From: Hemerocallis citrina
Taxonomy: Eukaryota > Streptophyta > Magnoliopsida > Asparagales > Asphodelaceae
DNA: 64,000 nt
Direction of reading: 5' to 3'
Assembly: GCA_017893485.1 (NCBI GenBank)
Contig: CM030364.1
Location: 246,215,818-246,279,817 of the forward strand
Below are positions 10,332 through 21,865 of this stretch, in pieces. A program made the translations under genes and the position numbers. Position 1 is the stretch's first letter, and each line of letters begins with the position of its first letter. The notes below the pieces were generated by a model. The model saw nothing but the letters and a program-made list of their open reading frames with translations. It made no database searches and had not been told where the DNA came from.

Positions 10332-10826
10332 CTAGTCGGTACTGCTGGCTCCTTCAGGCGGGTCCTGCCCGGTGATCAGCGCCAGCAACTGTGCAACCTG
10401 GACCTGAAGGTCCGCGCACCGGCGCTCAAACTGTGCCCTGTAGGCACGGTCCCGGATCACCATACGGCGTTGCGCCCTGGCGTTGGCGCTCCTCAGTCTC
10501 TCCACCTCCCTTGCGTGGTGGTAGTTGACGAACTCGGAGGAGTCCATCTTGGTCTCTAGGTGGATGTCCGACCACGTCAGTACGGAGATATCCTCGAAGA
10601 CCTGCTGAAAGGCCTCCTCGACAGGAGTAAGCTGGGGAGGTGGCGGTACCGGGGCCTGACCTCCAAAAGCAAAAGCCCCCTGCTGTGGCAGCTGCGGGGC
10701 TCCGTGGGCCAGTCCGGCCTCTACCGGTGGCTGCACCTCCTCCATGACAGGCTCGGTATCCGAGTCTATCTCGATCACCTCTCCCTGTCCCCACCCACTC
10801 CCCGTGGGAACTGAGCTGTCCGTCAT
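10332..10826 (-). CDS. Element D sole internal ORF, unknown protein
   Basis: A 164-codon ORF from the MTDSSVPTGSGWGQGE start. I prefer this start to the upstream Met at 10898 because the 24 extra residues are AT-rich and hydrophobic, and because CTTGCAGG immediately precedes the ATG, resembling a 3' splice site. The product has VIEIDSDTEP near residue 17, which fits a SUMO-interaction motif pattern (hydrophobic core plus acidic/Ser tail), a Pro/Gln-rich middle, and a basic heptad-rich C-terminal half from about residue 100 (AREVERLRSANARAQRRM), likely a coiled coil. No zinc knuckle, protease or RT. It may be a reduced gag; I do not recognise the family. Confidence 0.6.
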   Translation of the reverse strand: MTDSSVPTGSGWGQGEVIEIDSDTEPVMEEVQPPVEAGLAHGAPQLPQQGAFAFGGQAPVPPPPQLTPVEEAFQQVFEDISVLTWSDIHLETKMDSSEFVNYHHAREVERLRSANARAQRRMVIRDRAYRAQFERRCADLQVQVAQLLALITGQDPPEGASSTD

Positions 10827-10994
10827 CCTGCAAGGAGTGGATACAGAAATTAGCATTGATATAGAAATATTATAAAACATAAGTTGAAAGAACAACAATA
10901 TGAGTTATAATTATCTACAACTAGCTAAAACCCAATCTCCTACAGGCATCTAAGTTTAAATTTTCCCACTGTGTTGGATTGTAAATTGAAGCTA

Positions 10995-11006
10995 GCTCTG
11001 ATACCA
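10995..11006 (-). promoter_or_regulatory. Element D primer binding site (tRNA-iMet type)
   Basis: On the minus strand this reads TGGTATCAGAGC, the standard initiator-Met complement in plant retrotransposons, separated by three bases from the LTR that starts at 11010. It fixes the inner end of the 5' LTR. Confidence 0.9.
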
Positions 11007-11799
11007 CTCTGTAGCGCCCCGATTTCTGATACTGGAAAACCGTGACACGAGTCAAGACCTTTTCTTCAATTAGTCACAATACACAGAAAAACAGGAGAAT
11101 TTAAAACTTTTTATTCAATACACAAAGTGTTACAAGTCTGAATGCTGTACAACTGTAATACTTTACAATGGAGTTACAATATTGCCTTTACATTTCTAAG
11201 TATTACAACCTTCACATCTTACATCAGAGTACTTCTTAACTAATACAGAATCAATACATATTTTGCAGCGGAACTAAACTTAATACTGACTCCTTGCTTT
11301 CCTTGCCTTGAGTCCTCCTGAATATCGCCTTTGTACTTCGGCGATCCAGTACCTATGGAAGTGGGGACGTCAGTATTCACTGATGCTTAAAAGCTAATTA
11401 TATAGCAGCGAATCTTCCAAACAATATACAAAATATAGCAATGGTGTAGTTTAAGTGTACGTGAGTGCTATGACTAGACTCTAATGCGATGTTTACATAG
11501 AACTAGGATGCTCCTATTCTAATATCAGCAAGTCTCCGAAAGCAACATGCAGCCCATACTACATGCGGCTCCATCTCAAGCCGTTTCTCCATATATAGGG
11601 ATTGAACCCGCGTTATGAATTCTAATTGCACACAACCTGTTCCTGACAACTACACGTGACTCGCGAGGCTGCAGATGTGGTCATGTGCCACTGTTGCATT
11701 TCGCCCGTGGTGTCTATGTTCGCCACCGCGACCCGGCTAACCGGACCTCACTCAAATTAGACGAACCCAATGTATCGGGCGTCATTCCAAAAATCACAC

Positions 11800-11905
11800 T
11801 ATAGGGTTTCGCAAGCGCAGGGTAGCGTAAAGCCTACCCTGTGGCACCCTCTGGGGTATCGCAAGCGCAGGACTGCACAACGCATCCTGTGGCACCCCTA
11901 GCCAC
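11800..11905. repeat. Imperfect duplication in D LTR
   Basis: Two adjacent copies of a unit containing TTTCGCAAGCGCAGG (or TATCGCAAGCGCAGG) followed by CCTGTGGCACCC. Confidence 0.55.
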
Positions 11906-12479
11906 GGTACTCCAGGAATTAACAGCGCGAGATACGCAATCCGTGTCCTCAACTTGTGAGACGGCACCGTACGTATCCCTTTGACGGGAAGGTACAACCC
12001 GGTACACCACCTATGATCTGCCTTAAGGGACGAGTTAATGTAAGGGGCCCCCTACAACTGACCCCTCTCTCCCGGCAAAAGGGTTTAAGTAAACTGATCC
12101 TTATAAGTCACTATCCTAGTGATGTCCCTGACTCGAACAATCCTAGAGATGACGATATTATAACACAACATGCTAGGCCTTAAATTAGGCTTCGCAAGAC
12201 AACTCTACTAGGCCGCTCAACCTAGATTTACCAGAATCCTTCAGGACCCGGTTCGTGGCTCATCGATCCAAGACTTTGGCCGTTGCGAATATACACGCAC
12301 GCCGCTACCCTAGACTTGGATTCTGTCTATACTCCGGTCCTCGATCAACCTACCCTGGTTAAGATTCGACGGTACCCAAGGAGCGACTCCTCCACAGTTC
12401 CTTAGGGTAGGAACATATGTCTTGATGGTCGATAGCCCTTAGGGTGGTAACATCACCCTAGACAGCACAACTAACTGTG

Positions 12480-12740
12480 TACTAGCTAACAAGCTATACA
12501 CGAGTAATAACCATATACGAGCCAACTAAGCTACGTATGACACAATAACTACCTACGAGCCAGGCGGGCCTCGTAGGAGATAACCACGTACATACCAGCC
12601 AAATAAGCCGCGTATGAGACCAACAGCTACGCACGGGCCGGTCGGGCCGCGTACGAGACAATAACCTACATACGAGCCGACTAAGCTACGTATGAGACCC
12701 ACAGCTACATACGGGCCAGTCGAGCCACGTACGAGCACGA
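12480..12740. repeat. Tandem repeats rich in TACGAGCC/CGTAY words
   Basis: Irregular units of about 28-55 bp with recurring TACGAGCC, GCTACGTATGAGAC and GGGCCGCGTACGAGAC words, more GC-rich than the rest of the LTR. The 77-codon ORF on the minus strand here is a product of the repeat, with repeated VGLIRxLxG words. Confidence 0.65.
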
Positions 12741-13939
12741 CCGTGTGCAAACAACCATACAGGTAATCAATTCTAGAAGCAACCAAACGTGCTTACTAAC
12801 AAACTTAATCTTCTACTATTAGAAGCAACCAAGGGATCTACTAGTAGTCTAAGATCGGTATTCTACTAAGGAAGAATCCGAAGGCGACATAACTGCCTTT
12901 ATCGAATTAACTATCGCTAGTGGTCTTCCCGATCTTACTACTTCGACCTATAATGTCTTAGGCATGACATACACTCGTAGGCATCTTCCTAAAGTAATCC
13001 AATTACAAAATAGAACTACTCACCATCACACTCCTAAGTATGAATATGATTAATGCTTGTGTTTTCATCGAGCTTAAGCATAAAAATCACTACGACCTAG
13101 ACATAGAGTCTACTATAGTCAAGCGAGCATGAAAGCTTACTACTTATCTTGACTAATCACCATAACACAAGCATGGATAGATAACTAATATAACATACAA
13201 TCATTCCAAGGTATAGTAGATATTCTAACATTACTCCTACAATGTTCTAATCATGTATTACTCTAGCATGGCATAGAATCCGACATAAATCACTACAACT
13301 AGCCATGGGTAGTTTCTTTACCCTAAGCATGAACATCCTAGTATGGGTATCCATAACTTAATATGATTAATAATTTGCATGATCCCTACTTACTTAGCAT
13401 GAATCATGGTCATTCACTAACATAGTATACACTTCTCTACCATTTATCTAGCATGGTATACAATTTGCATACAATTTAAACTAGCATGATATGCAAAATA
13501 CTTACAATTAAGCTAGCATGATATATCGCTTTCCAACAATTAAACTAGCATGGTATATGATTTTATCATGGATCCTACAACACTCTAGGCACAATAAAAT
13601 TTATCCAAACATGGTAGGAAACTCTTGGATTGAATCCTACACATTCTAGCATAACTAAGTCACTAAACATAATAGGAAACTTTAGGAATGAATCCTACAA
13701 AATTCTAGCATAAGTGAGTTACTAAACATGATAGGAAAAGAATCCTACAACATTACCAAGCATGATAGGAAAAGAATCCTACAACATTCTAAACGTTAAG
13801 CATGGTAGGATATTTTTAGAAAAAGTCCTACAACATCCTAAACATAAAGCATGATGGGATAATTTTATAAAACATCCTACAACTAATTAAGCATAGAATC
13901 ATGGTAGGATACTTTTAGCAAAAGTCCTACAACTAACTA

Positions 13940-14760
13940 AGCATGAACATGGCTTCTAATTATTTTTAGAAGCAAAGCTACAACTAACTAAGCATGGTAA
14001 ACATGGTAGGATATTTTTAAAAGCAATCCTACAACTAACTAAGCATGGATATGGCTTCTAATTATTTTTAGAAGCAAAGCTACAACTAACTAAGCATGGT
14101 AAACATGGTAGGGTGTTTTTAAAGCAATCCTACAACTAACTAAGCATGGATATGGCTTCTAATTATTTTTAGAAGCAAAGCTACAACTAACTAAGCATGG
14201 TAAACATGGTAGGATATTTTTAAAAGCAATCCTACAACTAACTAAGCATGGATATGGCTTCTAATTATTTTTAGAAGCAAAGCTACAACTAACTAAGCAT
14301 GGTAAACATGGTAGGATATTTTTAAAGCAATCCTACAACTAACTAAGCATGGATATGGCTTCTAATTATTTTTAGAAGCAAAGCTACAACTAACTAAGCA
14401 TGGTAAACATGGTAGGATATTTTAAAGCAATCCTACAACTAACTAAGCATGGATATGGCTTCTAATTATTTTTAGAAGCAAAGCTACAACTAACTAAGCA
14501 TGGTAAACATGGTAGGATATTTTTAAAGCAATCCTACAACTAACTAAGCATGGATATGGCTTCTAATTATTTTTAGAAGCAAGGCTACCACTAACTAAGC
14601 ATGGTAAACATGGTAGGATATTTTTACAAGCAATCCTACAACTAACTAAGCATGGATTATGGTTTCTAAATATTTTTAGAAATGGTCCTACAACATTAGT
14701 TAGCATGAGAATGGCTTCTAATCATTTTTAGAAATGGTCCTACAACATTAGTACCATGAG
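13940..14760. repeat. ~100 bp tandem array with embedded hairpins in D LTR
   Basis: About seven copies of a roughly 100 bp unit containing ACTAAGCATGGATATGGCTT, a short inverted repeat GCTTCTAATTATTTTTAGAAGC, and a second one built on GTAGGAT...ATCCTAC with a T-rich loop. Flanking units (13560-13940) carry older variants of the GTAGGATA word. Confidence 0.82.
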
Positions 14761-15014
14761 AATGGCTTCTAAATATTTTTAGGAGCAATCCTACAACATT
14801 TTACTACTACTACTACTACTTTATTCACAACAAAATCACCACACACAACCATCTATTACTACTACTACTTTATGGACATAAACATACTACTACCTTATTA
14901 ATTACATACATGCTACTACTACTTCATTTATTACATACTACTACTTATTATTTAGCATACTACTACTTAGTTGCTTACTAACCTTATTTATTACTAGTGA
15001 TAAAGAAAAAATTA

Positions 15015-15840
15015 TTTTATTTTACTTTACTTTACTAAAGAAAAGGTCTTTTTAATTAATTACAACTAGTGATTTAAAATAAAAGAAAGATCTTTTTAAT
15101 TAATTACAACTAGTGATTTAAAATAAAAGAAAGATCTTTTTAATTAATTACAACTAGTGATTAAAATAAAAGAAAGATCTTTTTAATTGCTTCTACAACT
15201 AGTGTTTAGTAAAGAAAAGAAAGATCTTTTTAATTAATTACAACTAGTGATTAAAATAAAAGAAAGATCTTTTTAATTACTTCTACAACTAGTGTTTAGT
15301 AAAGAAAAGAAAGATCTTTTTAATTAATTACAACTAGTGATTAAAATAAAAGAAAGATCTTTTTAATTACTTCTACAACTAGTGTTTAGTAAAGAAAAGA
15401 AAGATCTTTTTAATTAATTACAACTAGTGATTAAAATAAAAGAAAGATCTTTTTAATTACTTCTACAACTAGTGTTTAGTAAAGAAAAGAAAGATCTTTT
15501 TAATTAATTACAACTAGTGATTAAAATAAAGAAAGATCTTTTTATTAAGTTACAACTAGTGATAAAAAAAAGATCTTTTTATTAAGTTACAACTAGTGAT
15601 AAAAAGAAGATCTTTTTTATTAAGTTACAACTAGTGGTTAAATAAAAAGAAGATCTTTTTATTAAGTTACAACTAGTGATAAAAAGAAGATCTTTTTATT
15701 AAGTTACAACTAGTGGTTAAATAAAAAGAAGATCTTTTTATTAAGTTACAACTAGTGATTAAACAAAAAGAAGATCTTTTTAATTATTTCTACCATTAGT
15801 GTTTAGTAAAGAAAGGAAAGATCTTTTTGATTATTACATT
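15015..15840. repeat. AGATCTTTTTAATTA tandem array, right LTR of D
   Basis: Same units as at 8215-8905 with one more roughly 90 bp higher-order copy and one more roughly 35 bp copy. The copy-number difference between otherwise near-identical LTRs shows the array changes faster than point mutation accumulates. Confidence 0.85.
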
Positions 15841-16317
15841 AGTTCAATCAAGTCCTACAACCAACAATGGTTGTATTGTTCAACAATATGCAATATGTAA
15901 GTTTCTTTAGTCCAATAACATACAACAACAACTACAATAATAAAGCTATGATCTTTATAAGTTTAGTAGTTACTACTACTACTTTTTACTCTTACTTCTT
16001 ACTACAACAATACACCCAACAAAACTCAAAGAAAACAAAACAAGAGGATGAGAAGAAGAAGTCAAACAACCATACAAACAACAAACAAACAAACAACAAA
16101 CAAACAAAAATCAAAGAAGTGAAGAAACCCCCACCTTAGCCCTTTTTTGGAAGAACTAGCTAGCTATTCCTTCTCCTTCCCCTAGCTTTCTTTTTGAACT
16201 CTTCTAAGACCTACAAAACAAAACTCTCAAGTTATTTGTTCTCTCTTTCTTTTCCTTTCCTTCTTTCTTTCTTTCTTTTGTTTTTCTAAAATGAGAGAAG
16301 GAGGTGAATGAGGGGGG

Positions 16318-16324
16318 ATTTATA
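16318..16324 (-). promoter_or_regulatory. Candidate TATA box of element D LTR
   Basis: On the minus strand CTTCTATAAATCCCCC. The same word is at 9386-9392 in the other LTR. It lies about 570 bp into the LTR, similar to the TATA position in the LTR at 32285-35593. A T/C-rich leader follows. Confidence 0.55.
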
Positions 16325-16892
16325 GAAGGAGATGGAAGGTGGTAAGTGCACCTCATGGCACAAAATTACCCCAAAAGGGGGGGGCCGGCCATGCTCTAGG
16401 AGGGGGGGAGGATATGGTGTAGACTAGTGAGGTGGAGTGATAAGGTTTCTAGAAGGGTTTAGTTCTAATCTTATGCATACAATCCTCCTTAAACCTTCTA
16501 ATCAAACCCTAATTCTCTAATTAAGTAGCCATGACAAGCATAAGTATATTGTCCTAAAGTACATACTATATACTAGGTATAATATACTAAGTACCATACA
16601 ATTATGTGTATGTGTACATGTATGTGTATACAAAATCTTCTTATAAAATCCTCATAAAATTCCCAAAAATAATTTAATTTGGAAAATAATAGTAAAATAA
16701 ATTTTCTTGTTACTTCGGAGAGTCGTGCTACCAATTTGATGCGCTTTGGATGCGCATCGACCGATAGACGTGCGTAGGCACTGTTTGTGGGCAACCCGGC
16801 GAAAATCACCAAAATAGTCCGATTTTGGAGTTAAAATAAAATAATAATAAAATAATAATTTATGTGAGTTAATATCCGTCCGGGATATTACA

Positions 16893-17690
16893 GGGAGTGA
16901 TTTCTCCCCTAATTTTGAGAGGAAGCGACCGATGGCCGCCAGCCTCCCCGTGAGGCGCTGAACTTCTTTAATGTTCCGGAGAGGGGCCATGTCTATAATG
17001 GCCTTGATCTTTTCGGGTTTCGCCTCGATGCCGCGCTGGCTGATGACGAACCCGAGGAGTTTTTCGGAGGAGACGCCGAAGGTGCACTTGGCGGGATTGA
17101 GCCTCATGTTATGAGCTCGGAGGATGCCAAATTCTTCTTCAAGATCGTTCACATGGTCCTGACCTCACCTACTTTTGACGAGCATGTTGTTGACGTATAC
17201 CTCCATGTTGCGACCGATCTGATCTTTGAAGACCCAGTTGACGAGCCTCTAGTATGTGGCTCCGGCGTTCTTGAGCCCGAAGGGCATGACCCGGTAGCAA
17301 TATAGACCCTTGTCGGTCACTAAGACGTCTTGGCGATGTCGGGAGGGAACATGCAGATTTGGTTATAGCCTGAAAAGGCATCCATGAACGTCAGCAGCTC
17401 GTGACCCGATGTCGCATCGATTAGGACGTCGATGCTTAGGAGAGGAAAGGGATCTTTCGAGCATACTTTGTTGAGGTATACACTGGCCTTCTTCACCATA
17501 ACGACGTTAGCCAGCCACTCGGGGTAGCTAACCTCCTGGATGAAACGAGTGACAACAGTTTGACCACCTCAATCTTTAGGGCTTGTTGCCTCTCCGGAGC
17601 GAACTTGCACTGCTTCTGATGAATGGGCTTGGAGCCCAGGGCAACGCTCAGTCGGTGCATGATCAGATCTTAGGAAATCCCAGGCATGTT
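16893..17690 (-). pseudogene. pol: Element B reverse transcriptase fragment
   Basis: Minus-strand frames cover RT from the pre-RT linker to the connection region (RLTGRLAAIGRFLSKLGEKS), where element D cuts in. The catalytic motif reads YVNNM instead of YVDDM at about 17185-17200: both catalytic aspartate codons are changed to Asn by G-to-A on the coding strand. Indels break the frame near 17170, 17320, 17480 and 17555. Inactive. Confidence 0.82.
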
Positions 17691-17773
17691 GAATGCGGTC
17701 CAAGCCAAGAGGTCGATGTTGTGGCAGACGCAATCGATTAGGCCTGGCTCCAAGTTCAGGGATAGAGTGCGGC

Positions 17774-18301
17774 TCACAGGGAAATGTTTGGATTTGTCAT
17801 CTGCCTCGAACGAGACTTCTTCCAGCTCGTCCGCCGGTTCTGACTCCGGATGGTCCTTTTTAGGGGGAGTTCAACCGCATCGAGGGTAAATACCCCACCT
17901 TCGACAGCTATCATGTAGCACGAACGTGCCGACTCCTGGTTGCCTCGGACGACCTCAACCCCGAGGTCGGTGGGGAACTTGAGTTTCAGATGATAGGCCG
18001 AAGGGACGGCCTGGAACGAGCAGAGCCCAGGTCGGCCAAGGATGGCATTGTATGCTGCCTTGACGTTAACCACCATAAAATCCATCGACTCGGTTTGGAG
18101 AATGGGGGTCGTGCCTGCAGTCACATCTAGTGTCACAATCCCTTCAATTTGTACGAGGACGCCCGAAAACCCGTGAAAGGTGTAACCAGCAGGCTTGAGC
18201 TTCTCTCGGGGGAGCTTGAGGTTCTCAAATGCTTCTAAGAACAGGATATTAACCGAGCTACCGTTGTTCACCAGGATACGGTGGACCTCGAAGTTGGCCA
18301 T
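17774..18301 (-). pseudogene. pol: Element B protease region
   Basis: A 175-codon open stretch starting MANFEVHRILVNNGSSVNIL. The retropepsin motif, VDNGSS in A and C, is VNNGSS here, so the catalytic Asp is replaced by Asn, again a G-to-A change. The PR-RT linker (PSAYHLKLKFPT, RGNQESARSCYM) follows. Together with the YVNN motif in RT, both catalytic centres of this pol are lost. Confidence 0.8.
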
Positions 18302-19633
18302 GACGAGGCTAATGACGAGGGCATCGCAGTGCAGAAGTCGGATGCCTTTGAGGTCTTCTCCCGAGAATGAGATGGCTAGCTGCCGGACACGGGGGAGGGA
18401 TGGTCCCAGACAGAATTGACCTCTCGGATGAAGGCCTTGCGGGATGTATTGGAGTCCCCTCCTATGGGTCCGCCGTGGATGCAGTGGAGGATAGCCAGTC
18501 CCCCTGCTTCCCCTGGTTCGGGGTCCCGCTTGGGGCGGCTGCTGTTTGCTCGAGGAGGAGGCGAAGGCCTCGGTCTCCTTGGTTCTCTACGGTTCTTGGG
18601 ATTGGTCCGGGTGAACTCCCTCAAATACCCTCGTTGGATGAGGGCTTCGATCTCGTCTTTGAGGGCTCGGTAATGGTCTGTATCGTGCCCGGTGTCTCGG
18701 TGGAAGCGGCAGTAGAACCTTTGGTCTCGCTTCTTGCCATTGTTCATCTGTCGGGGAGGGAAGCGAACGATCCCTTTGTCCTCGATCTCCATTAAGATTG
18801 CCGAGACATTCTGTGTCAGGGGCGTATATCTCTCGAATCGAGGGACCGGGGGGACCCTTTTGAGACCTGTTGCTTCTTTCACGGGTCTGTTGAAAGGCTC
18901 AGCATCATCGACCTTACGCTTTCCCTTAGCAGTGGCTTCCTTAGCGCCCTCGGGATTGAGGGCTTCCTCAGCCCGGATATACTTTTCTACCCTGTTGAGT
19001 AGGTCGGGAAAGTCCACGGGTGGCTTCTTGGCCAAAGAAGCCTTGAGCTGGCGGTGGCGGACGTTGTGTCGGAAGGCGAGGCAACCCTTGCATCGAGGGA
19101 GGAAACTAACCTCGCCTCAGTGGTAAACCTCCGAACGAACTCCCAGAGGGATTCCCCGTCCTTTTGTTTGAGGTCCAGAAGGGAAGAGCTCGTCTTTTCG
19201 ACCTTTCGGCTGGTCACGAAGTGGGCAAGCAAAACCAGTCTCTAGCTGCTGGAAAGAGAAGACCGAGCCAGGGGTAAATTTGGAGAACCATTCCGGAGCC
19301 AGTCCACGGATGGTAGCAGGGAAGGCACGGCAGAGGAGGGGATCCGCAGCGCTGTGAATCATCATGAGGGTCTTAAATCCCTTTATGTGATCAGCAGGAT
19401 CACTCTCGCTATTGTAGGTCTCGAATTGTGGAGGCCTGAAATTCCGAGGTATCTCGGCCTCAAGAATTTGGGGGGGAAAGGGGGTTCGGTCTGTCAATGA
19501 CCGCGACTGGTACTGGTCCGCCCTAGCCTAGATGGGCGAGGCGGTTCTCCATTTCCTCCAAACGACGAAGGATGGCATCTACCTGCTCCTGGGGACGAGC
19601 CGATTTGCGGGACTCGCCGGCTCCGGTTCCTGG
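18302..19633 (-). pseudogene. gag: Element B gag core and gag-PR junction
   Basis: Contains the Retrotrans_gag core (FRPPQFETY, GFKTLMMIHSAADPLLCRAF, GLAPEWFSKF in 19117-19497) and a second open stretch at 18376-19035 with the Cys/His cluster CRFHRDTGHDTDH followed by ALKDEIEALIQRGYL. The last Cys of this cluster, present in C, is Tyr here. The frame then reads through HCIHGGPIGGDSNTSRKAF, the segment that is frameshifted in C. Interrupted at 19633 by element F; gag continues at 29525. Confidence 0.8.
19629..19633. other. Target site duplication of element F, left copy
   Basis: CCTGG immediately left of the F LTR, matched exactly by CCTGG at 29520-29524 immediately right of the other LTR. 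Confidence 0.92.
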
Positions 19634-21271
19634 TGTTGTGGAATCTAGATACCTAATTAAATAGATAAACTAGACACAAATTAAAAACCTCGCAAGTGTA
19701 CGAATCGTTTATAGAAGCGCAGCAATAGCAAGGGTCGATCCCACAGAGATTGTAGAAATTAACTTACTAATCAATAAAAAGAATAAGAATCATAAAGAAT
19801 TGTTCTAAAAGTCTAAAAGAAATGAAAAGATTAAAATCTAAATTAAGAAGTGTTGAATCACAAATATCGATTAAGTAGTTGGGTGTTGATTTCCACCTAT
19901 AGTCAGTAATTCTAAGTCGTATACTACTCCCATTACTCATGTTTGTTCCTTTAAGGGCATGGTATCTACTCCTTAAAGTTAATGTTTCCCTAAGCCAAGA
20001 ATTAGGCATGGTATCTACTCCAATTCGTTTCTTTCATTAAGTATGTAGCATGGTATCTACTAAGTTGCACTTAAAGAAAGCATAAGAACAATGGAAACGA
20101 ACAAACACTTGAAGTTCTAGAAATTGGTATCAGATCTAGATCCTTCAAGTTGATTAAACCAAGAACCCCTAAAGATCCCTTTGTTACAAGTTATGAGCAC
20201 GAGATATGGGTCGTCTCAATATGCTCATATAACAGATTCAGATCTATATAGCTCAAACTTGATAATTTCAAGTTCTGTATGTCAGTCGACTGGCTGTCAC
20301 CTCAGTCGACTGCCCTTAGAACTCCGAACAAGTTTGACCAATATAAATCTATATCAATTCAATCAGGTTCAATCAATAAGTAATAGAGTTGTATTTAAAA
20401 TAATATAAACATTACATGACTACGGTTTCAATCTACCCAACTATGAAATTAGTTCCACATAATAAGATGTTTATTGATTAACAAGTCCGAGTACATGATT
20501 AACATAAAAGAATTAGAAAGAGAAGGAATAAACTGATGTAGTTCGGCCAGAGGAGTCGACTGGCTGTCACACAGTCGACCGGCCGTTCCTTTGTTGAATA
20601 CTTGATCTCCTTTCTCCTTCTTCTATGCTGATAGAATAATGCTGGTTGATGACTTGATGAATCAGGAATTCTGTGATTCAGCGGGGTTGGAGAGCGTGCC
20701 AGAGAGAGTCCCTGACTAATGCTTCTTGGTTGGTATTTATAGAACACGGCTAGAGAATTAGGGTTTGCACTCTTCTTTTTATAGAAAAGTCCTTTTCTTT
20801 TATTTATTTCCTCCCTTCGTTGCTCTGCATGTTATTTCTTTCTCTTTTCTTCTATTCTTCCTTTTCTGTTCTGATTTGGATTAGATTTGGACGAATCTTC
20901 AAATATCTTATCTTTTAACTATGCCGCCTACCAGTCGACTTGTCTTCGAACCAGTCGACTGTGTCGAGACTTCTGAAGATTTCATAATTGATCATCCAAG
21001 TCGACTGTTCTTTGGAGTAAGTCGACTGTACCGAGCGGCTGTGGAAAATCAACTTCTCTGTCGAGTCGCCTGTTGTGGGGAACCAGTCGACTGATGATCT
21101 GCAGTTTTCTATGTATTATCCTTAAAGTCCTGAATCTGCTTCGTTTTGCTGTTATAGGCTGTTTCCTATGGGAAAAGAGAAAATAAGAGTTAAATATCAC
21201 ATATAGAGCTTTTAAATGTCTGATTGCATTAAGATTATTGCTCCTAAATGTAAATAATATTGTGTTCATCA
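19634..21271 (-). repeat. Element F 3' LTR
   Basis: Begins TGTTGTGGAATCTAGATACC and ends GTGTTCATCA on the plus strand. Same length as the 5' LTR, with no indels seen. It contains ten SalI-core palindromic words (AGTCGACTG or one-base variants) arranged as five pairs between 20283 and 21093, and a TATA box on the minus strand at 20734-20741. Confidence 0.93.
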
Positions 21272-21286
21272 AATACCTCCAAACTT
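21272..21286 (-). promoter_or_regulatory. Element F polypurine tract
   Basis: On the minus strand AAGTTTGGAGGTATT directly precedes the LTR start TGATGAACAC. Confidence 0.85.
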
Positions 21287-21824
21287 AGCTTTTGCTTGTC
21301 CTCAAGCAAAAAGTGAAATTATGAACAAGGGGAACAATAATAGTCTCAACCCATCATACCAAGAAAATGTCTCATTATGCAAGCATCAGCATTTTGCAAA
21401 TAAAATTATAAACAATTTGCAAATAAAATAAAGACAAGTATACCCACTTTCTCTAGTGCAATTGTCTATTCATAACTCCAAACTCAACCATACTTGTCAT
21501 GCAATTAATTATAGTTATAGTATGTAACTACCCAATCTGTGATTATCCCTTTTCTCTGCTACAAACCGAGTAGCAAACTAGAGTTCTTTTTTTTTCTTTT
21601 TTCTTTTTTTATATATAGTCTCTTCTTTAAAGTTGTCACTTGCCTTTTGATGCGAATGCAAAATATTTGTGATGAATCCACCCGGTTACTCAACAAGTCA
21701 CAAACTTTAAAGTGCTTTGCATACTCATATTTCAAGTTGCCGTTTGACGTAAAGGTAAACATTGGTGATGAATACCCCTAGTTACTAAGCACTCAAAACA
21801 TTGGAGTAGATTGACTTTATTCAA

Positions 21825-21865
<41 letters not shown>

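Larger units (their letters stand above)
8207..16892 (-). mobile_element. Non-autonomous giant-LTR element D
   Basis: A minus-strand element with a 5' LTR of about 5.9 kb (11010-16892), a tRNA-iMet type primer site, an internal region of only 1.05 kb with one ORF, a polypurine tract, and a truncated 3' LTR (8207-9960). It encodes no RT, integrase or protease. LTR termini (TGTAATATCCC and GGGGCGCTACA on the element's strand) resemble Tekay-like chromovirus LTRs. It inserted into B's RT gene; GGGAG at 16893-16897 is the right-hand target site. It matches the large retrotransposon derivative (LARD) concept and must be moved by a partner element. Confidence 0.78.
11010..16892 (-). repeat. Element D 5' LTR, 5883 bp
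   Basis: Plus-strand start TGTAGCGCCCCGATTTCTG beside the primer site, end GGGATATTACA. Only 15012-16892 can be checked against the second LTR because the left one is truncated; 11010-15011 is assigned to the LTR from the terminal signal and primer site. It contains several tandem arrays (12480-12740, 13940-14760, 15015-15840), trinucleotide ACT/TAC runs near 14800-15000 and no convincing gene. Confidence 0.72.
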
